This document shows positions 51,889 to 61,662 of a stretch of 64,000 bases of DNA, one piece after another. A program made the position numbers and the translations under genes. Source of the stretch: Streptococcus mitis. GTDB lineage: Bacteria > Bacillota > Bacilli > Lactobacillales > Streptococcaceae. Below the pieces are notes generated by a model. The model was given only the letters and a program-made list of their open reading frames with translations. It did not search any database and was not told the DNA's origin. The stretch is from positions 1,653,001 to 1,717,000 of the forward strand of contig NZ_CP047883.1 of NCBI RefSeq assembly GCF_013305725.1, given 5' to 3'. Position 1 is the stretch's first letter, and each line of letters begins with the position of its first letter.

Positions 51889-51915
51889 CTCATTTAAAGT
51901 ATAACTGACACAAGA

Positions 51916-51933
51916 CTGCTAAAAAATTAGCAG
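51916..51933 (+). terminator. Weak hairpin after gatB
   Basis: CTGCTAAAAAATTAGCAG followed by TTCTG. The stem is short and the T tract poor, so read-through to the next genes is likely. Confidence 0.35.
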
Positions 51934-51975
51934 TTCTGATGGCTTGCAGTATGCATTCATATAGTTAGGAGACAT

Positions 51976-52941
51976 ATGAAAAAGTTATATACTCTTCTCA
52001 CCACCTGTTTACTACTCCTTTTCGTTACACCGATGCAATCCATCGATGCAGGGGTAGGACATTCTCGAAGTGGTAGCTCTAGCCGTAGTAGCTCCAGTTC
52101 AAATGGTAGCCGAAGCCGTTCCAGTAGCAGTAATAGCGGTAGTTCTTCCTACAGAAGTAGCTACAGTTCTGGAGACGGTTCCTATAGTTCGAGTTACTCT
52201 GAGCAAGAGTTGTACGGAATTGTAGTCTTTTTAATAGGTATTTACGTAGTTGTCTTAGTTCTAAAGAATAAAAGTAATCAAAGCTCATCAGAAAAATCCT
52301 ATAGTAGCGCTACTGTATATAATCCCCAAAACCATCGTCGAGTTGAACACAATACATTAGCTACTAGTCGTGTTAAATATGGCGATCCAAACTTTGATGC
52401 CGATGCTTTCGCTTCATGGGTTAAAGAAGTCTATATTCAGTTACAGGCAGCCTGGACTAAAAAGGATTGGAATTTGGCTCGCTCTCTTGAAAGTACCAGC
52501 CTTTATTCCCAACATAGTATACAACTCGAAGATCATATCCGGGCGAAAACAACTAATGTTTTAGAAAAAGTCTATGTTGAAAATGTTCGCATTAAAGATT
52601 TCTACGAAAATCCTGATGGTAACGATACCCTTGTTGTGATCTTGTCATCTACACTCAGGGACTATGTCATTGAAGACCAAAGCAAACGTGTCATCGAAGG
52701 TGATCCTCAAGAGGACTTGTTTACAGTCTATCAAATGAACTTTATCCGTAAACACGGAAGTCAAACTGAACTAAATGTCAGTGATGAAGCCATCAGTGAC
52801 CACTGTCCCAACTGTGGTGCCCCATTGAAAATCTCTGCTATCAGTAAATGTGACTATTGCGATGCTGATCTAACACGCAGTCCAAACCAATGGGTACTCG
52901 ATACCTACGATGTTGTGGATGAAGACGAACTTTATAATTAG
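51976..52941 (+). CDS. Secreted/membrane Tim44-like protein with zinc ribbon (YdjH-like)
   Basis: A 321-residue protein. A signal peptide (LYTLLTTCLLLLFVTPMQS) is followed by a Ser/Arg/Gly-rich low-complexity stretch (about residues 27-75) and a membrane helix (about 78-98). A Tim44-like domain (about 135-265, VKEVYIQLQAAWTKKDWNLA) and a C-terminal zinc ribbon (CPNCGAPLK, CDYCDADL) follow. The plan resembles B. subtilis YdjH/YdjG, which work with SPFH protein YdjI and PspA-like YdjF at the membrane; here an SPFH gene follows after nine bases. No PspA-like gene is nearby. The pair seems inserted between gatB and efp, which adjoin in S. pneumoniae TIGR4 as I recall. Function is inferred. Confidence 0.7.
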   Translation: MKKLYTLLTTCLLLLFVTPMQSIDAGVGHSRSGSSSRSSSSSNGSRSRSSSSNSGSSSYRSSYSSGDGSYSSSYSEQELYGIVVFLIGIYVVVLVLKNKSNQSSSEKSYSSATVYNPQNHRRVEHNTLATSRVKYGDPNFDADAFASWVKEVYIQLQAAWTKKDWNLARSLESTSLYSQHSIQLEDHIRAKTTNVLEKVYVENVRIKDFYENPDGNDTLVVILSSTLRDYVIEDQSKRVIEGDPQEDLFTVYQMNFIRKHGSQTELNVSDEAISDHCPNCGAPLKISAISKCDYCDADLTRSPNQWVLDTYDVVDEDELYN

Positions 52942-52950
52942 GAGGAAATT

Positions 52951-54072
52951 ATGGGATTTATTCGTGCCGCCCTATCTTCAGGGCTTAATAGTTTCAATGA
53001 TAGCAAATTTAAAGAAGCTATTGTTCTTCCAAATAACCTAACAGCTGATGCCTTGGCCATTAAAGGACAACTTCTTACAAAAGATCCTGACGGCACTTCT
53101 AGACAAAGCAACCAAAATACTGGACTTTTAACAGATGGTTCTGTAGTCATTGTTCCACAAGGTTATGTAGCTATTCTTGTCAACAACGGAACCTTCCTTG
53201 GCGATGTCTTAGAAGCTGGTAGCCACGAATGGCGTTCTGAAGATAATGCCTGGCTTCTTGAAAAGGGTGGTATAAAGGGTACTTGGGAAAATTTCAAAAA
53301 CCGCTTCTCTTTTGGTGGTCAAGTCATTACCCAACAGGAAATCATCTTTATCCGTATGCAACCCATCGCAGGTAATAAATTTGGTACTCAAAACGCCGTA
53401 GAGTATTTCAGTGAACGCTATCAACAATTGCTCAATATTCGTTTCTACGGCTTGTTTGATATCAAAGTTGCTGATCCAGTCCTATTTTATGTCAGCTCCA
53501 TCAGTCAACAAATTGAAGATCATAGAGCATTTACCCTGAAAGATATCGCTCAGGGAACTCTCAGACAAAATATCTCTCCTAAAATTGCTATTGCAATCGC
53601 CAAATTTACAAACGAAAACCGAGTTGATATCTATAGTCTTAATGCCAATCAAGATACTTTCAACGATCTAGCAAAACAAGAAGTTAACAAGGTATGGACT
53701 GGACTTTACGGAATTGAAACAACCAATATCCTGCTTGAAGATTTGAGCTATGACCAAGAAAGCTTGAATATTATTCGTAAACTTGATAGCGAACTAGTCG
53801 CTATGAAATACAATACGATTGAGATTGAAGAACGTCGTGCCCGTAACGAAGCTCTCATCGTTGCTGCAAACAATGAAGGCAATGGCAATGGTATGAACAT
53901 AATTATGGGAATGAATCTGGGACAAACGCTTGGCGGGCAACTCAACCAACAAACTCAAGCTCCTATTCAAAATAATGGGCAAACTGCAAGTAAGAACTTT
54001 TACATCGAGGTAGACGGCAAGTATGTTCTCGTAACCAAAGATGAAGAAGGAAATATCGTACCTGTAAACTAA
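52951..54072 (+). CDS. SPFH-domain protein (YdjI-like)
   Basis: A 373-residue protein of the SPFH/virion-core-like family (GFIRAALSSGLNSFNDSKFK at the start, then QGYVAILVNNGTFLGDVLEAG). It has an SPFH beta/alpha core to about residue 235, a coiled segment (SLNIIRKLDSELVAMKYNTI), a Gly/Asn/Gln-rich linker and a short C-terminal tail (KNFYIEVDGKYVLVTKDEEG). In B. subtilis, YdjI recruits a PspA homologue to the membrane with YdjG/YdjH. TAGGAGGAA precedes the ATG; it is translated with the Tim44-like gene. Confidence 0.78.
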   Translation: MGFIRAALSSGLNSFNDSKFKEAIVLPNNLTADALAIKGQLLTKDPDGTSRQSNQNTGLLTDGSVVIVPQGYVAILVNNGTFLGDVLEAGSHEWRSEDNAWLLEKGGIKGTWENFKNRFSFGGQVITQQEIIFIRMQPIAGNKFGTQNAVEYFSERYQQLLNIRFYGLFDIKVADPVLFYVSSISQQIEDHRAFTLKDIAQGTLRQNISPKIAIAIAKFTNENRVDIYSLNANQDTFNDLAKQEVNKVWTGLYGIETTNILLEDLSYDQESLNIIRKLDSELVAMKYNTIEIEERRARNEALIVAANNEGNGNGMNIIMGMNLGQTLGGQLNQQTQAPIQNNGQTASKNFYIEVDGKYVLVTKDEEGNIVPVN

Positions 54073-54090
54073 CTCAAGTTAATCTGATAT

Positions 54091-54119
54091 TTGAGAATTA
54101 TTGCGTTTTATGGTACAAT
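54091..54119 (+). promoter_or_regulatory. Sigma-A promoter for efp-asp23-nusB
   Basis: TTGAGA (54091-54096), 17 bases, TACAAT (54114-54119) with TGG before the -10, about 35 bases ahead of efp. Confidence 0.75.
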
Positions 54120-54153
54120 AAAGAGTAACAATATTTATTAAAGAGGTAAAAAC

Positions 54154-54714
54154 ATGATTGAAGCAAGCAAATTGAAAGCTGGTATGACATTTGAAACTGC
54201 AGACGGAAAATTAATCCGCGTTTTGGAAGCTAGCCACCACAAACCAGGTAAAGGGAACACAATCATGCGTATGAAATTGCGTGATGTCCGTACTGGTTCT
54301 ACATTTGACACAAGCTACCGTCCAGAAGAAAAATTCGAACAAGCTATTATCGAAACTGTTCCAGCTCAATACTTGTACAAAATGGATGAAACTGCCTACT
54401 TCATGAACACTGAAACTTACGACCAATACGAAATCCCAGTCGTAAATGTTGAAAATGAATTGCTTTACATCCTTGAAAACTCTGATGTGAAAATTCAATT
54501 CTACGGAACTGAAGTAATCGGTGTAACTGTACCAACTACTGTTGAATTGACAGTCGCTGAAACACAACCATCTATCAAAGGTGCTACTGTTACAGGTTCT
54601 GGTAAACCAGCAACTATGGAAACTGGACTTGTTGTCAACGTTCCCGACTTCATCGAAGCTGGACAAAAATTGATCATCAACACTGCAGAAGGAACTTACG
54701 TTTCTCGTGCCTAA
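54154..54714 (+). CDS. efp: Translation elongation factor P
   Basis: A 186-residue three-barrel factor that relieves ribosome stalling at proline runs. It starts [20 protein letters not shown]; the loop HHKPGKGNT carries the Lys that enters the peptidyl-transferase centre and is modified in some Firmicutes. The C-terminal barrel has the usual [27 protein letters not shown] precedes the ATG. Confidence 0.97.
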   Translation: MIEASKLKAGMTFETADGKLIRVLEASHHKPGKGNTIMRMKLRDVRTGSTFDTSYRPEEKFEQAIIETVPAQYLYKMDETAYFMNTETYDQYEIPVVNVENELLYILENSDVKIQFYGTEVIGVTVPTTVELTVAETQPSIKGATVTGSGKPATMETGLVVNVPDFIEAGQKLIINTAEGTYVSRA

Positions 54715-54735
54715 TCTCTAGAAAGAGGTCATTCT

Positions 54736-55125
54736 ATGGGAATTGAAGAACAATTTGGCGAAATCGTTATCGCTCCACGTGTACTTGAAAAAATCATTGC
54801 CATCGCAACTGCTAAAGTTGAGGGTGTCCACTCATTTTCAAATAAATCCGTATCTGATACCCTATCAAAATTTTCTCTAGGTCGTGGCGTTTATCTTAAA
54901 AATATCGAAGAAGAGCTGACAGCTGATATCTATCTCTATCTTGAGTACGGTGTGAAGGTACCAAAAGTTGCTCTTACTATTCAAAAAGCAGTCAAAGATG
55001 CTGTTCGTGATATGGCTGATGTGGAACTTTCTGCTGTTAACATCCATGTTGCAGGAATCGTTCCAGATAAAACACCAAAACCTGAGTTGAAAGATCTATT
55101 TAACGAGGACTTCCTCAATGACTAG
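54736..55125 (+). CDS. Asp23/Gls24-family envelope stress protein
   Basis: A 129-residue protein of the Asp23/Gls24 (DUF322) family: [20 protein letters not shown], then [14 protein letters not shown] and [20 protein letters not shown]. Members are abundant stress or cell-envelope associated proteins. It lies between efp and nusB as in most Firmicutes (YqhY position) and overlaps nusB by eight bases. GAAAGAGGT is the ribosome binding site. Confidence 0.92.
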   Translation: MGIEEQFGEIVIAPRVLEKIIAIATAKVEGVHSFSNKSVSDTLSKFSLGRGVYLKNIEEELTADIYLYLEYGVKVPKVALTIQKAVKDAVRDMADVELSAVNIHVAGIVPDKTPKPELKDLFNEDFLND

Positions 55126-55543
55126 TCCATTATTAGAATCTAGACGTGAACTTCGTAAATGCGCTTTTCAAGCCCTCATGAGCCTTGAATTCGGGACAGA
55201 TGTGGAAACAGCTTGTCACTTTGCCTACACGCATGACCGTGAAGATGCAGATGTGCAAATTCCTGCCTTTCTTCTGAACTTGGTTTCTGGCGTTCAAGCT
55301 CAAAAAAACGAGTTGGATAAACAAATCAACCAGCACCTCAAGTCAGGCTGGACAGTTGAACGCTTGACCTTGGTCGAAAAAAACTTACTACGCTTGGGAA
55401 TCTTTGAAATCACATCATTTGATACACCTCAGCTGGTAGCAGTCAATGAAGCCATTGAACTTGCTAAGAATTTTTCAGATCAAAAATCAGCCCGTTTTAT
55501 CAATGGACTGCTTAGTCAATTTGTAACTGAAGAAAATGAATAA
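55118..55543 (+). CDS. nusB: Transcription antitermination factor NusB
   Basis: A 141-residue all-helical protein that binds boxA RNA with NusE (S10) for rRNA antitermination. It starts [20 protein letters not shown] and has LGIFEI and the C-terminal [20 protein letters not shown]. It overlaps the asp23 gene and ends in front of two hairpins. Confidence 0.95.
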   Translation: MTSPLLESRRELRKCAFQALMSLEFGTDVETACHFAYTHDREDADVQIPAFLLNLVSGVQAQKNELDKQINQHLKSGWTVERLTLVEKNLLRLGIFEITSFDTPQLVAVNEAIELAKNFSDQKSARFINGLLSQFVTEENE

Positions 55544-55546
55544 TCG

Positions 55547-55580
55547 AAAAGGTGTTTGGTTTTCCAAGCACCTTTTACTT
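55547..55580 (+). terminator. Terminator after nusB
   Basis: AAAAGGTGTTTGG, a four-base TTTT loop, then CCAAGCACCTTTT: a long stem directly after the nusB stop, with trailing T's. Confidence 0.75.
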
Positions 55581-55606
55581 CTTCCTTGATACAGAGTAAG
55601 AATCAC

Positions 55607-55642
55607 ATAAAAACTAGAACTGACTGCCAGTTCTAGTTTTTA
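55607..55642. terminator. Bidirectional terminator between nusB and accA
   Basis: AAAAACTAGAACTG and CAGTTCTAGTTTTT pair perfectly around a 5-base loop, with A/T runs on both sides. It serves the convergent nusB and accA transcripts. Confidence 0.85.
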
Positions 55643-55656
55643 TGTATTCTGAGGTA

Positions 55657-56424
55657 TTAGTATTTTCTAAATCGTTGATAACGCTCTTCCAACAACGCTT
55701 CTAACGGTTTTTGTGAAAGCATGGCTAGCTCAGTTTGGAGTTCTTTTTTTACACTCTTAATCAGTTCTTTACTAGAAAGTCCTGCTTCAGAAATCACCTT
55801 ATCCACCACGTCCATTTCTAACAATTCATGTGAAGTGATTTTCATCAGTTCTGCCGCTTCCATGGCACGAGTGCCATCCTTCCATAAAACGGAAGCAAAG
55901 CCTTCTGGGCTGAGAATGGCATAGATAGAATTTTCCAGCATCCAGACACGGTCTGCGACTGCTAGAGCCAAAGCCCCACCTGAACCACCTTCACCGATAA
56001 TGATGGCGATAATAGGAACTTTCAAGTCACTCATTTCCATGAGATTGCGAGCGATAGCTTCACCTTGACCACGTTCTTCCGCGCCGACACCAGGATAGGC
56101 ACCTGCTGTATTGATAAAGGTCACAACTGGACGGCCAAATTTTTCAGCCTGTTTCATCAAACGTAGGGCCTTACGGTAGCCTTCTGGATGAGGTTGGCCA
56201 AAATTCCGTTTAAGGTTATCTTGCAAGCTCTTGCCTTTTTGGATACCAACCACTGTTACAGCTTGGTCTCCAAGCCAGCCGATACCACCAACAACTGCAC
56301 CATCGTCACGAAAAGAACGGTCACCGTGTAATTGGATAAATTCATCAAAAATGCCTGCCGCAAAGTCCAAAGTTGTCAAGCGGCTCTGCTCACGCGCTTC
56401 TCTGACTATTTTTGCAATATTCAT
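55657..56424 (-). CDS. accA: Acetyl-CoA carboxylase carboxyltransferase subunit alpha
   Basis: A 255-residue subunit which, with AccD, moves CO2 from carboxybiotin to acetyl-CoA to form malonyl-CoA. Crotonase-like core with [20 protein letters not shown] and [20 protein letters not shown]. Last gene of the fab-acc operon; its ATG overlaps the accD stop by four bases (ATGA). Confidence 0.97.
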   Translation of the reverse strand: MNIAKIVREAREQSRLTTLDFAAGIFDEFIQLHGDRSFRDDGAVVGGIGWLGDQAVTVVGIQKGKSLQDNLKRNFGQPHPEGYRKALRLMKQAEKFGRPVVTFINTAGAYPGVGAEERGQGEAIARNLMEMSDLKVPIIAIIIGEGGSGGALALAVADRVWMLENSIYAILSPEGFASVLWKDGTRAMEAAELMKITSHELLEMDVVDKVISEAGLSSKELIKSVKKELQTELAMLSQKPLEALLEERYQRFRKY

Positions 56425-57287
56425 CTAGGACTCCCTCCATGCAATCTGACTAGGCTGGCAATGGTATCTGGCAAGTCTCTTCTTTTGACAATAGCATCCA
56501 CAAAGCCATGCTCCAGTAGGAATTCTGCCTTTTGGAAATCCTCAGGCAAGTTTTCACGAACCGTATTTTCAATCACACGACGCCCAGCAAAACCAACCAA
56601 ACTCTGTGGTTCAGCTAGAATAATATCTCCTTCCATAGCGAAAGAAGCTGTTACTCCACCTGTCGTTGGATCTGTCAAAATGGTCAGATAAAAGAGACCA
56701 GCATTTGAATGTCGTTTAACTGCTGCAGAGATCTTGGCCATCTGCATGAGACTCATGATTCCTTCCTGCATACGAGCTCCACCAGATGCTGTGAAGAGAA
56801 CAACTGGCAACTGTTCAGCAGTCGCATACTCAAACAAGCGAGTGATTTTCTCCCCTACAACCGTACCCATAGATGCCATGATAAAGTTGGAGTCCATAAT
56901 CCCAAGAGCCACAGTCTGACCTTTAATAAGAGCAGTTCCTGTCACAACAGCTTCATCTAGACCTGTTTTTTCACGCATAGCTGCTAGTTTCTTTTGATAA
57001 CCAGGGAAATGCAAGGGATCCTTGCTTTCAATCCCTGAAAACAATTCCTTGAAGGTTCCCATATCAATCGTCAAAGCCAAGCGTTCTTGGGCAGAAATAC
57101 GAAAGGTGTAACTACAGTGTGGACAGATACGCTCACTTCCCAGATCCTTCTGATAAATAGTATGCTTACAGCCTGGACACTGGGAGAATAATTCATCTGG
57201 AACCTCTGGCTTAGCTTGAGGTTTTTCCCTAACCGAACGATTGGGATTGATTCGAATATACTTATCTTTTTTACTAAATAGAGCCAT
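56421..57287 (-). CDS. accD: Acetyl-CoA carboxylase carboxyltransferase subunit beta
   Basis: A 288-residue subunit with an N-terminal four-cysteine zinc ribbon ([16 protein letters not shown]) and a crotonase core with [20 protein letters not shown] and [18 protein letters not shown]. The partner accA follows directly. Length normal for streptococci. Confidence 0.97.
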   Translation of the reverse strand: MALFSKKDKYIRINPNRSVREKPQAKPEVPDELFSQCPGCKHTIYQKDLGSERICPHCSYTFRISAQERLALTIDMGTFKELFSGIESKDPLHFPGYQKKLAAMREKTGLDEAVVTGTALIKGQTVALGIMDSNFIMASMGTVVGEKITRLFEYATAEQLPVVLFTASGGARMQEGIMSLMQMAKISAAVKRHSNAGLFYLTILTDPTTGGVTASFAMEGDIILAEPQSLVGFAGRRVIENTVRENLPEDFQKAEFLLEHGFVDAIVKRRDLPDTIASLVRLHGGSPR

Positions 57288-57323
57288 TGATTCCCCTTTT
57301 CGGTTTAAACTCTTGAAGTCATT

Positions 57324-58691
57324 TTATTCTTTTTCTTGATATTTAGGTAAGAAGGTTTCCATCAAGAAGGAAGTATCATAATCTCCAGCAATGACATTGC
57401 TATCTGAAATGAGGTCAAGCTGGAAATCTGCATTGGTCTGCACCCCCTCTATCTCTAGTTCATAGAGGGCACGTTGCATTTTCATCAAGGCGTCAAAACG
57501 ATTTTCGCCGTGTACGATGATTTTGGCAATCATACTATCATAATAAGGCGGAATGGTATAGCCTGGATAAACTGCTGAATCCACGCGTAAGCCAACTCCT
57601 CCACTTGGCAGATAGAGATTGGTAATCTTACCTGGACTTGGAGCAAAATTGAAGGATGGATTTTCTGCATTAATACGACACTCGATAGCATGACCGCGTA
57701 GGACAATATCTTCTTGCCTAACAGACAGAGGCTGACCTGCCGCAATGCGAATCTGTTCCTTAACGATATCAACGCCTGAAACAAATTCTGTTACTGGATG
57801 TTCTACTTGTACACGAGTATTCATCTCCATGAAGTAGAAATTGCCACTTGCTTCATCAAGGAGAAACTCAATGGTCCCTGCATTCTCATAGCCAACAGAC
57901 TCTGCTGCTCGAACAGCAGCAGCACCGATTTCATTACGCAACGTTTTTCCGATTGCAATCGAAGGACTTTCTTCCAAAACCTTTTGGTTATTCCGTTGAA
58001 GAGAACAATCCCGTTCCCCCAAGTGAATCACATGTCCATGCTCATCTCCTAGGATTTGAACCTCGATGTGACGAGCTGGATAGATAACCCGTTCTATGTA
58101 CATGGCACCATTGCCATAATTGGCCTTGGCTTCACTAGAGGCAGTTTCAAAGGCTGAAACGAGGTCTTCTGGTTTTTCAACCTTACGAATCCCTTTACCG
58201 CCTCCACCTGCTGAAGCCTTGAGCATAACAGGATAGCCAATTTTTTCAGCAACAATCAAAGCTTCTTCAGAGTTATGCACTTCTCCATCTGAACCTGGTA
58301 TGACAGGCACACCAGCTTTGATCATCTGGGCACGCGCATTGATTTTGTCACCCATCATATCCATGACATGACCAGATGGACCGATAAACTTGATACCAAC
58401 TTCTTCACACATGGTAGCAAATTTGGAATTTTCACTGAGAAATCCAAAACCTGGGTGAATAGCTTCTGCCTCAGTCAAAACTGCGGCTGATAGAACCGCG
58501 TTAATATTAAGATAAGACTCTGTTGCCTTACCAGGACCGATACAAACTGCTTCATCTGCCAAAAGCGTATGAAGGGCTTCCTTATCGGCAGTCGAATAAA
58601 CCGCCACCGTCGCAATCCCCAATTCACGCGCCGCACGGATAATACGAACCGCAATTTCACCACGATTGGCAATTAAAATTTTTCGAAACAT
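57324..58691 (-). CDS. accC: Acetyl-CoA carboxylase biotin carboxylase subunit
   Basis: A 455-residue ATP-grasp enzyme that carboxylates biotin on AccB. It starts MFRKILIANRGEIAVRIIRA, has the ATP-binding Gly-rich loop KASAGGGGKGIRKV near residue 160 and the catalytic MEMNTRVQVEHPVTE near residue 290. It lies 11 bases after fabZ. Confidence 0.97.
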   Translation of the reverse strand: MFRKILIANRGEIAVRIIRAARELGIATVAVYSTADKEALHTLLADEAVCIGPGKATESYLNINAVLSAAVLTEAEAIHPGFGFLSENSKFATMCEEVGIKFIGPSGHVMDMMGDKINARAQMIKAGVPVIPGSDGEVHNSEEALIVAEKIGYPVMLKASAGGGGKGIRKVEKPEDLVSAFETASSEAKANYGNGAMYIERVIYPARHIEVQILGDEHGHVIHLGERDCSLQRNNQKVLEESPSIAIGKTLRNEIGAAAVRAAESVGYENAGTIEFLLDEASGNFYFMEMNTRVQVEHPVTEFVSGVDIVKEQIRIAAGQPLSVRQEDIVLRGHAIECRINAENPSFNFAPSPGKITNLYLPSGGVGLRVDSAVYPGYTIPPYYDSMIAKIIVHGENRFDALMKMQRALYELEIEGVQTNADFQLDLISDSNVIAGDYDTSFLMETFLPKYQEKE

Positions 58692-58702
58692 GGAGAACCT
58701 CC

Positions 58703-59125
58703 TTAGTTCCCTATTGCAAAGGTAAGAGTACCACTAGCTGCAAGCTTGCCATCCACTTCAGCCTTTGCTTCAACCACAGCGATTGTGCCACGACGTTTTA
58801 CAAAAGTAGCTGTCATAACCAATTGGTCGCCTGGTACAACTTGCTTCTTGAATTTAACCTTATCCATACCAGCGTAAAAGACCAGTTTCCCCTTATTTTC
58901 AGGCTTAGACAACTCCAAAACACCAGCAGTTTGCGCCAAGGCTTCCATGATTAGAACACCTGGCATAACTGGATATTGAGGAAAATGGCCGTTAAAGAAG
59001 GGCTCGTTGATAGTCACATTTTTGATGGCAACAATGGTATCCTCGCTCACTTCCAAAACACGATCCACTAGGAGCATGGGATAGCGGTGAGGCAGAGCTT
59101 CTTTGATTCCTTGAATATCGATCAT
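58703..59125 (-). CDS. fabZ: 3-hydroxyacyl-ACP dehydratase FabZ
   Basis: A 140-residue hot-dog-fold dehydratase. The active-site His lies in [20 protein letters not shown], with the catalytic Glu a turn later. It acts on all chain lengths in type II fatty acid synthesis. The start overlaps the accB stop by four bases. Confidence 0.96.
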   Translation of the reverse strand: MIDIQGIKEALPHRYPMLLVDRVLEVSEDTIVAIKNVTINEPFFNGHFPQYPVMPGVLIMEALAQTAGVLELSKPENKGKLVFYAGMDKVKFKKQVVPGDQLVMTATFVKRRGTIAVVEAKAEVDGKLAASGTLTFAIGN

Positions 59126-59631
59126 TTGATACGTACCAATCCTTTACCAAACTCAACCATTTCTTCATTGGAAACGAGAATTTCCGTTACCACACCATCC
59201 TTAGGTGCTGGAATTTCATTCATGACTTTCATGGCTTCGATAATAACTAATGTTTGGCCTTTTTTAACACTATCACCAACTGAAACGAAGGCAGGTTTAT
59301 CTGGACCAGCAGCCAAGTAAGCCACTCCAACAAGTGGGCTCTCTACAACATCTCCCTCAGCAGCCACACTTGTTTCAGATGGGGCTGGAACTTCTTCCAC
59401 TACAGTTTCTGCTGAAGCAGATGTAGGAGCTACTGGACTTGGTGTTGCTAGAACGGGCGCTGGAGCGACTTGAGGTACAACTTGAGGTACAACTTGAGGT
59501 ACAACTTCAGACACAAGTCTAGCTTCATTCTTGCTAAACTCCAACTCATCCGTCCCATTTTTATAAGAAAATTCTCTCAAACTTGACTGGTCAAATTGAG
59601 CCATCAAGTCTTTAATATCGTTTAAATTCAT
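59122..59631 (-). CDS. accB: Biotin carboxyl carrier protein of acetyl-CoA carboxylase
   Basis: A 169-residue carrier. The C-terminal biotinyl domain has [20 protein letters not shown] with the biotin-accepting Lys. A Pro/Ala/Val-rich linker (about residues 40-80) joins it to the N-terminal part. The linker contains a tandem PQVV repeat from a 12-bp DNA repeat, making the linker a little longer than usual. Confidence 0.96.
   Translation of the reverse strand: MNLNDIKDLMAQFDQSSLREFSYKNGTDELEFSKNEARLVSEVVPQVVPQVVPQVAPAPVLATPSPVAPTSASAETVVEEVPAPSETSVAAEGDVVESPLVGVAYLAAGPDKPAFVSVGDSVKKGQTLVIIEAMKVMNEIPAPKDGVVTEILVSNEEMVEFGKGLVRIK
59468..59508 (-). repeat. Tandem 12-bp repeat in the accB linker
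   Basis: Three identical 12-bp copies (59468-59479, 59480-59491, 59492-59503) plus a partial one encode PQVV repeats in the flexible linker of AccB. It is in frame and so likely to vary in copy number between strains without harm. Confidence 0.85.
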
Positions 59632-59633
59632 AT

Positions 59634-60869
59634 TTATTTATTCTCCCAACGTTTGAAAGCAAGAACTGCATTGTGGCCACCAAAACCAAAAGTATTTGAA
59701 ATAGCGTATGGAATTTCTTGCTCCAAGCCTTGTCCATAAACGACATTGGCTTCGATATAATCTGATACTTCGCTTGTCCCAGCTGTCATTGGTACAAAGT
59801 TATGACGCATAGCCTCGATTGTTACGATAGCTTCTACTGCACCTGCAGCACCCAGCAAATGGCCCGTGAATGATTTGGTTGATGACACAGGTACTTCCTT
59901 ACCAAGAACAGCTACAATAGCTCCACTTTCTCCTTTTTCATTAGCAGGAGTTGACGTTCCGTGAGCATTGACATAGGCTACTTGCTCTGGAGAAATCTCA
60001 GCTTCTTCCAAGGCTAGTTTAATGGCTTTGATAGCTCCCTGACCTTCTGGATGAGGAGAAGTCATATGGTAGGCATCACAAGTATTTCCGTAACCAACTA
60101 CTTCAGCAAGGATGGTTGCCCCACGTTTTTCAGCATGTTCAAGACTTTCAAGAACCAACATCCCTGAACCTTCACCCATAACAAACCCATTGCGGTCCTT
60201 ATCAAATGGAATAGAAGCACGAGTTGGATCCTCTGTAGTAGAGAGAGCTGTTAGGGCTTGGAAACCTGCGATCGCAAAAGGTGTGATAGAGGCTTCTGAA
60301 CCACCTACCAACATAACATCTTGGAAACCAAACTTAATTGAGCGGAAGGCATCCCCAATCGCGTCATTTGATGAAGCGCAGGCAGTATTGATGGATTTAC
60401 AAACACCGTTTGCTCCAAAACGCATAGCGACATTTCCTGAAGCCATATTTGGCAAGGCTTTTGGAAGGGTCAATGGTTTCACACGTTTTGGTCCTTTGTC
60501 ATTTAAGCGAAGCACTTGATCTTCAATTTCCTTGATTCCACCAATACCTGAGGCAACAATAACACCAAAACGATCTTTATCAAGAGCCTCTACATCGAGA
60601 TTAGCGTGATTGACAGCCTCTTGGGCTGCGTACAAAGCATACAAAGAGTAGTTATCAAAACGATTGGTATCTTTCTTTACAAAGTATTTATCAAAAGGAA
60701 AATCTTGGATTTCTGCTGCATTATGCACATCAAAGTCACTATGATCAAATTTTGTAATTGGACCAATTCCGATTTTTCCAGTTGTCAAACTATTCCAAAA
60801 TTCTTCTGGTGTATTTCCGATTGGAGATGTTACTCCATAACCTGTTACTACTACGCGATTTAGTTTCAT
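59634..60869 (-). CDS. fabF: 3-oxoacyl-ACP synthase II FabF
   Basis: A 411-residue condensing enzyme that elongates acyl-ACP with malonyl-ACP. The Cys-His-His triad is visible: Cys in NTACASSNDAIG, His in VNAHGTSTPANE and His in KSFTGHLLGAAGAVE. GAGGT lies before the ATG. Position fabG-fabF-accB is as in pneumococcus. Confidence 0.97.
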   Translation of the reverse strand: MKLNRVVVTGYGVTSPIGNTPEEFWNSLTTGKIGIGPITKFDHSDFDVHNAAEIQDFPFDKYFVKKDTNRFDNYSLYALYAAQEAVNHANLDVEALDKDRFGVIVASGIGGIKEIEDQVLRLNDKGPKRVKPLTLPKALPNMASGNVAMRFGANGVCKSINTACASSNDAIGDAFRSIKFGFQDVMLVGGSEASITPFAIAGFQALTALSTTEDPTRASIPFDKDRNGFVMGEGSGMLVLESLEHAEKRGATILAEVVGYGNTCDAYHMTSPHPEGQGAIKAIKLALEEAEISPEQVAYVNAHGTSTPANEKGESGAIVAVLGKEVPVSSTKSFTGHLLGAAGAVEAIVTIEAMRHNFVPMTAGTSEVSDYIEANVVYGQGLEQEIPYAISNTFGFGGHNAVLAFKRWENK

Positions 60870-60890
60870 CTTTTTTACCTCTAGCTTCTG

Positions 60891-61622
60891 CTACATACTT
60901 AAGCCACCATCAATGGCAACCACTTGACCAGTTAGATAATCTTGGCCTGCTAAAAATACTGTCAAATCTGCAACCTGCTCTGCCTGCCCAAATTCTTTCA
61001 TAGGAATTTGTGCCAGCATAGCATCTTTTACCTTGTCTGATAGAACAGCTGTCATATCGGACTCAATCATTCCAGGTGCAATAGCATTAACCCTGATATT
61101 GCGATTGGCCACTTCACGCGCCACAGACTTGGTAAAACCAATCAAACCAGCCTTAGAAGCTGCATAGTTAGCTTGACCGATATTTCCCATCAAACCAACA
61201 ACACTAGACATATTAATGATAGCACCTTCTCTAGCTTTTATCATCGGTTTCAAGACTGATTGTGTCATGTTAAAGGCACCAGTCAGGTTAACCTTGAGCA
61301 CTTTTTCAAAATCTGCTTCTGTCATCTTGAGCATTAGGGTATCTTGGGTAATCCCTGCATTGTTGACCAAAACATCTACTGAACCCAGCTCTACAATAGC
61401 TTGATCAACCATACGCTTAGCATCTGCAAAATTTGATACATCTCCTGAAATGGGAACCACCTTGACACCATAGTTTGAAAACTCAGCGAGCAATTCTTCT
61501 GAGATTGCCCCACGACTGTTTAAAACAATATTGGCTCCTGCCTGAGCAAACTTGTGGGCGATGGCAAGACCAATCCCACGACTCGAACCTGTAATAAAGA
61601 TATTTTTATTTTTTAGTTGCAT
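60891..61622 (-). CDS. fabG: 3-oxoacyl-ACP reductase FabG
   Basis: A 243-residue short-chain dehydrogenase that reduces 3-oxoacyl-ACP with NADPH. The cofactor loop FITGSSRGIGLAIA, the NNAG motif, and the YAASKAG active-site Tyr-Lys pair are present. The C-terminus VVAIDGGLSM is typical. RBS AGGAGA. Confidence 0.97.
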   Translation of the reverse strand: MQLKNKNIFITGSSRGIGLAIAHKFAQAGANIVLNSRGAISEELLAEFSNYGVKVVPISGDVSNFADAKRMVDQAIVELGSVDVLVNNAGITQDTLMLKMTEADFEKVLKVNLTGAFNMTQSVLKPMIKAREGAIINMSSVVGLMGNIGQANYAASKAGLIGFTKSVAREVANRNIRVNAIAPGMIESDMTAVLSDKVKDAMLAQIPMKEFGQAEQVADLTVFLAGQDYLTGQVVAIDGGLSM

Positions 61623-61662
61623 TCTTTTCTCCTGTTTCCTCTTGTATTTGTGGAAGAAGGGA

